From positions 1 to 64,000 of the forward strand of contig NZ_MCNV01000030.1 of NCBI RefSeq assembly GCF_001718195.1: DNA of 64,000 nucleotides, in the 5' to 3' direction. This DNA comes from Paraburkholderia nodosa (GTDB lineage: Bacteria > Pseudomonadota > Gammaproteobacteria > Burkholderiales > Burkholderiaceae). Every line of letters starts with the position of its first letter. Positions within the stretch are counted from its first letter, which is position 1. The position numbers were made by a program, and so were the translations under genes. Shown one piece after another: positions 63,363-64,000 of the stretch. The notes below the pieces were generated by a model, which was not told where the DNA came from, did no database searches, and saw nothing but the letters and a program-made list of their open reading frames with translations.

Positions 63363-64000
63363 TCAGCCGCCGGCGGCCGCCATCTGCGGACACGCGATGC
63401 TCGCCGCCGTCTTCGCACGCACACCAGCCTTCGTGCCATTCGAGGCCACACTCACGCGCGGAGCGGCCGCGAGCGCGCGCACGCCGCTCGCGATCGACTG
63501 CGAGAGCGCCTCGACCGCCTGCCGGTGGCCGATGACGAGCGCGTCGTAGCCGTCGCCCACCTTCTCGTTGAGCACGCTGCGGCAGGTCAGGACCGTTTGC
63601 GTGTCGAGCGCGCGCACGCTCCACACGGCGTCGATGAGCGCGTGCGAGCCCGGCCACGATTCGAAGCGCTGCACGTTCACGCTCACGCGATAGACGGGCA
63701 CGCCCTCGGGGTGCGGCGAGCCGTACACGTCGATGGTGCCGAGCTGCTGCGTGAGGTCGCCGGAGAGCGCCCGGCGGATCTCGTCGCCGGGCATCGAGGA
63801 CCAGCGCTCCTGCTCGAGTACACGCACCTGGTTGGCGTCGGTTTGCACGACGAACTGTGCCTTTGCGACCTGCGGCGGCACGTCGACAGGCGCCAGTTCG
63901 ATCAGCCATTGGGCGTTGCCCGCGCTCGGCGCGGCCGCGGCGGTGCGACCCGTGTCGTCGCTCGGGCTGAGCGTGTAGAACCGGCTGGCGGGCGAACTGC
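63363..64000 (-). CDS. ABC-type transport auxiliary lipoprotein (PqiC-like), 5' end outside window
   Basis: The frame is open to the window edge and reads SSPASRFYTLSPSDD, then WLIELAPVDVPPQVAKAQFV and RWSSMPGDEIRRALSGDLTQ, ending in a Gly/Ala tail. This matches the ABC_trans_aux (PqiC) family, lipoproteins that accompany MCE-type lipid transport systems (Mla/Pqi/Yeb). The last two bases at the edge (GC) fit the lipobox cysteine codon just before SSPAS. The remaining MCE and membrane genes should lie beyond 64000. An internal GTG at 63881 is not the real start. Confidence 0.8.
   Translation of the reverse strand, partial: SSPASRFYTLSPSDDTGRTAAAAPSAGNAQWLIELAPVDVPPQVAKAQFVVQTDANQVRVLEQERWSSMPGDEIRRALSGDLTQQLGTIDVYGSPHPEGVPVYRVSVNVQRFESWPGSHALIDAVWSVRALDTQTVLTCRSVLNEKVGDGYDALVIGHRQAVEALSQSIASGVRALAAAPRVSVASNGTKAGVRAKTAASIACPQMAAAGG

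Overview
The window looks like a chromosomal stretch of a Burkholderia sensu lato species (Paraburkholderia/Caballeronia-like betaproteobacterium). The evidence is high GC, strong GC3 bias, and several gene orders that I recognise from this group: fur/bamE-dapB-(exbB-exbD)-leuS-lptE-holA-proA, pepP-ubiH-dusB-fis-purH-ruvCAB, and rplM-rpsI-erpA-anmK/tyrS-dtd. Assignments come from reading motifs and whole-protein resemblance; no database search was run. Most of the window is core metabolism and housekeeping. Accessory or decayed material sits at a few seams.

Layout. 1-470: tail of an IS110-type transposase and the probable right end of that element, butting against a regulator gene. 470-4410: ureide module with a FadR-type GntR regulator divergent from dctA-alc-allA; three TGGTC-N-GACC palindromes lie between them. 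4.5-14.9 kb: fur, and the envelope/translation/replication/proline block (bamE, dapB, ExbB/ExbD-like pair, leuS, lptE, holA, proA, hemJ). 14.9-16.7 kb: a decayed seam with a SnoaL-like fragment, an AT-rich island, and the C-terminal part of a trimeric autotransporter adhesin that lacks its export signal. 16.8-22.7 kb: gluconate/Entner-Doudoroff cluster (HexR-type regulator, edd, eda, gntT, gntK) with two HexR-like boxes. 22.8-24.9 kb: purB and an internally deleted TPR-glycosyltransferase pseudogene. 25.0-30.8 kb: glutamate block (LysR regulator, gdhA, gltIJKL). 30.9-42.6 kb: glutamine-amidotransferase-like protein, pyrC, DUF3025, RNase P RNA, osmC, a candidate small RNA, rplM-rpsI, erpA, anmK, tyrS-dtd, a histidine phosphatase, and a branched-chain amino acid binding protein. 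42.7-52.2 kb: a long leftward block, pepP-ubiH-dusB-fis-purH-ruvC-ruvA-ruvB plus a DUF2236 gene. 52.4-59.9 kb: a GST, an FMN glutamate-synthase-like protein, mnmA-nudJ, and pntAA-pntAB-pntB. 60-64 kb: WYL regulator, VOC protein, RlmL-type methyltransferase, a HigA-type antitoxin beside an internally deleted toxin gene, and a PqiC-like lipoprotein that runs off the window.

How the parts work together. Allantoate is taken to glyoxylate and urea by Alc and AllA. Gluconate enters by GntT, is phosphorylated by GntK, and is split to pyruvate and glyceraldehyde 3-phosphate by Edd and Eda. GdhA and GltIJKL handle glutamate. PntAB balances NADPH. RuvABC, HolA and Fis serve DNA replication and recombination.

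Best leads for something undescribed: a compact promoter-hairpin-CU-rich-terminator unit upstream of rplM that reads as a small RNA with anti-Shine-Dalgarno loops (about 35488-35581); a toxin gene reduced to its two ends next to an intact antitoxin (63064-63226); and three regulatory palindrome sets (GntR, HexR, LysR) placed where they should control their neighbours. I saw no CRISPR array, no tRNA gene and no prophage.
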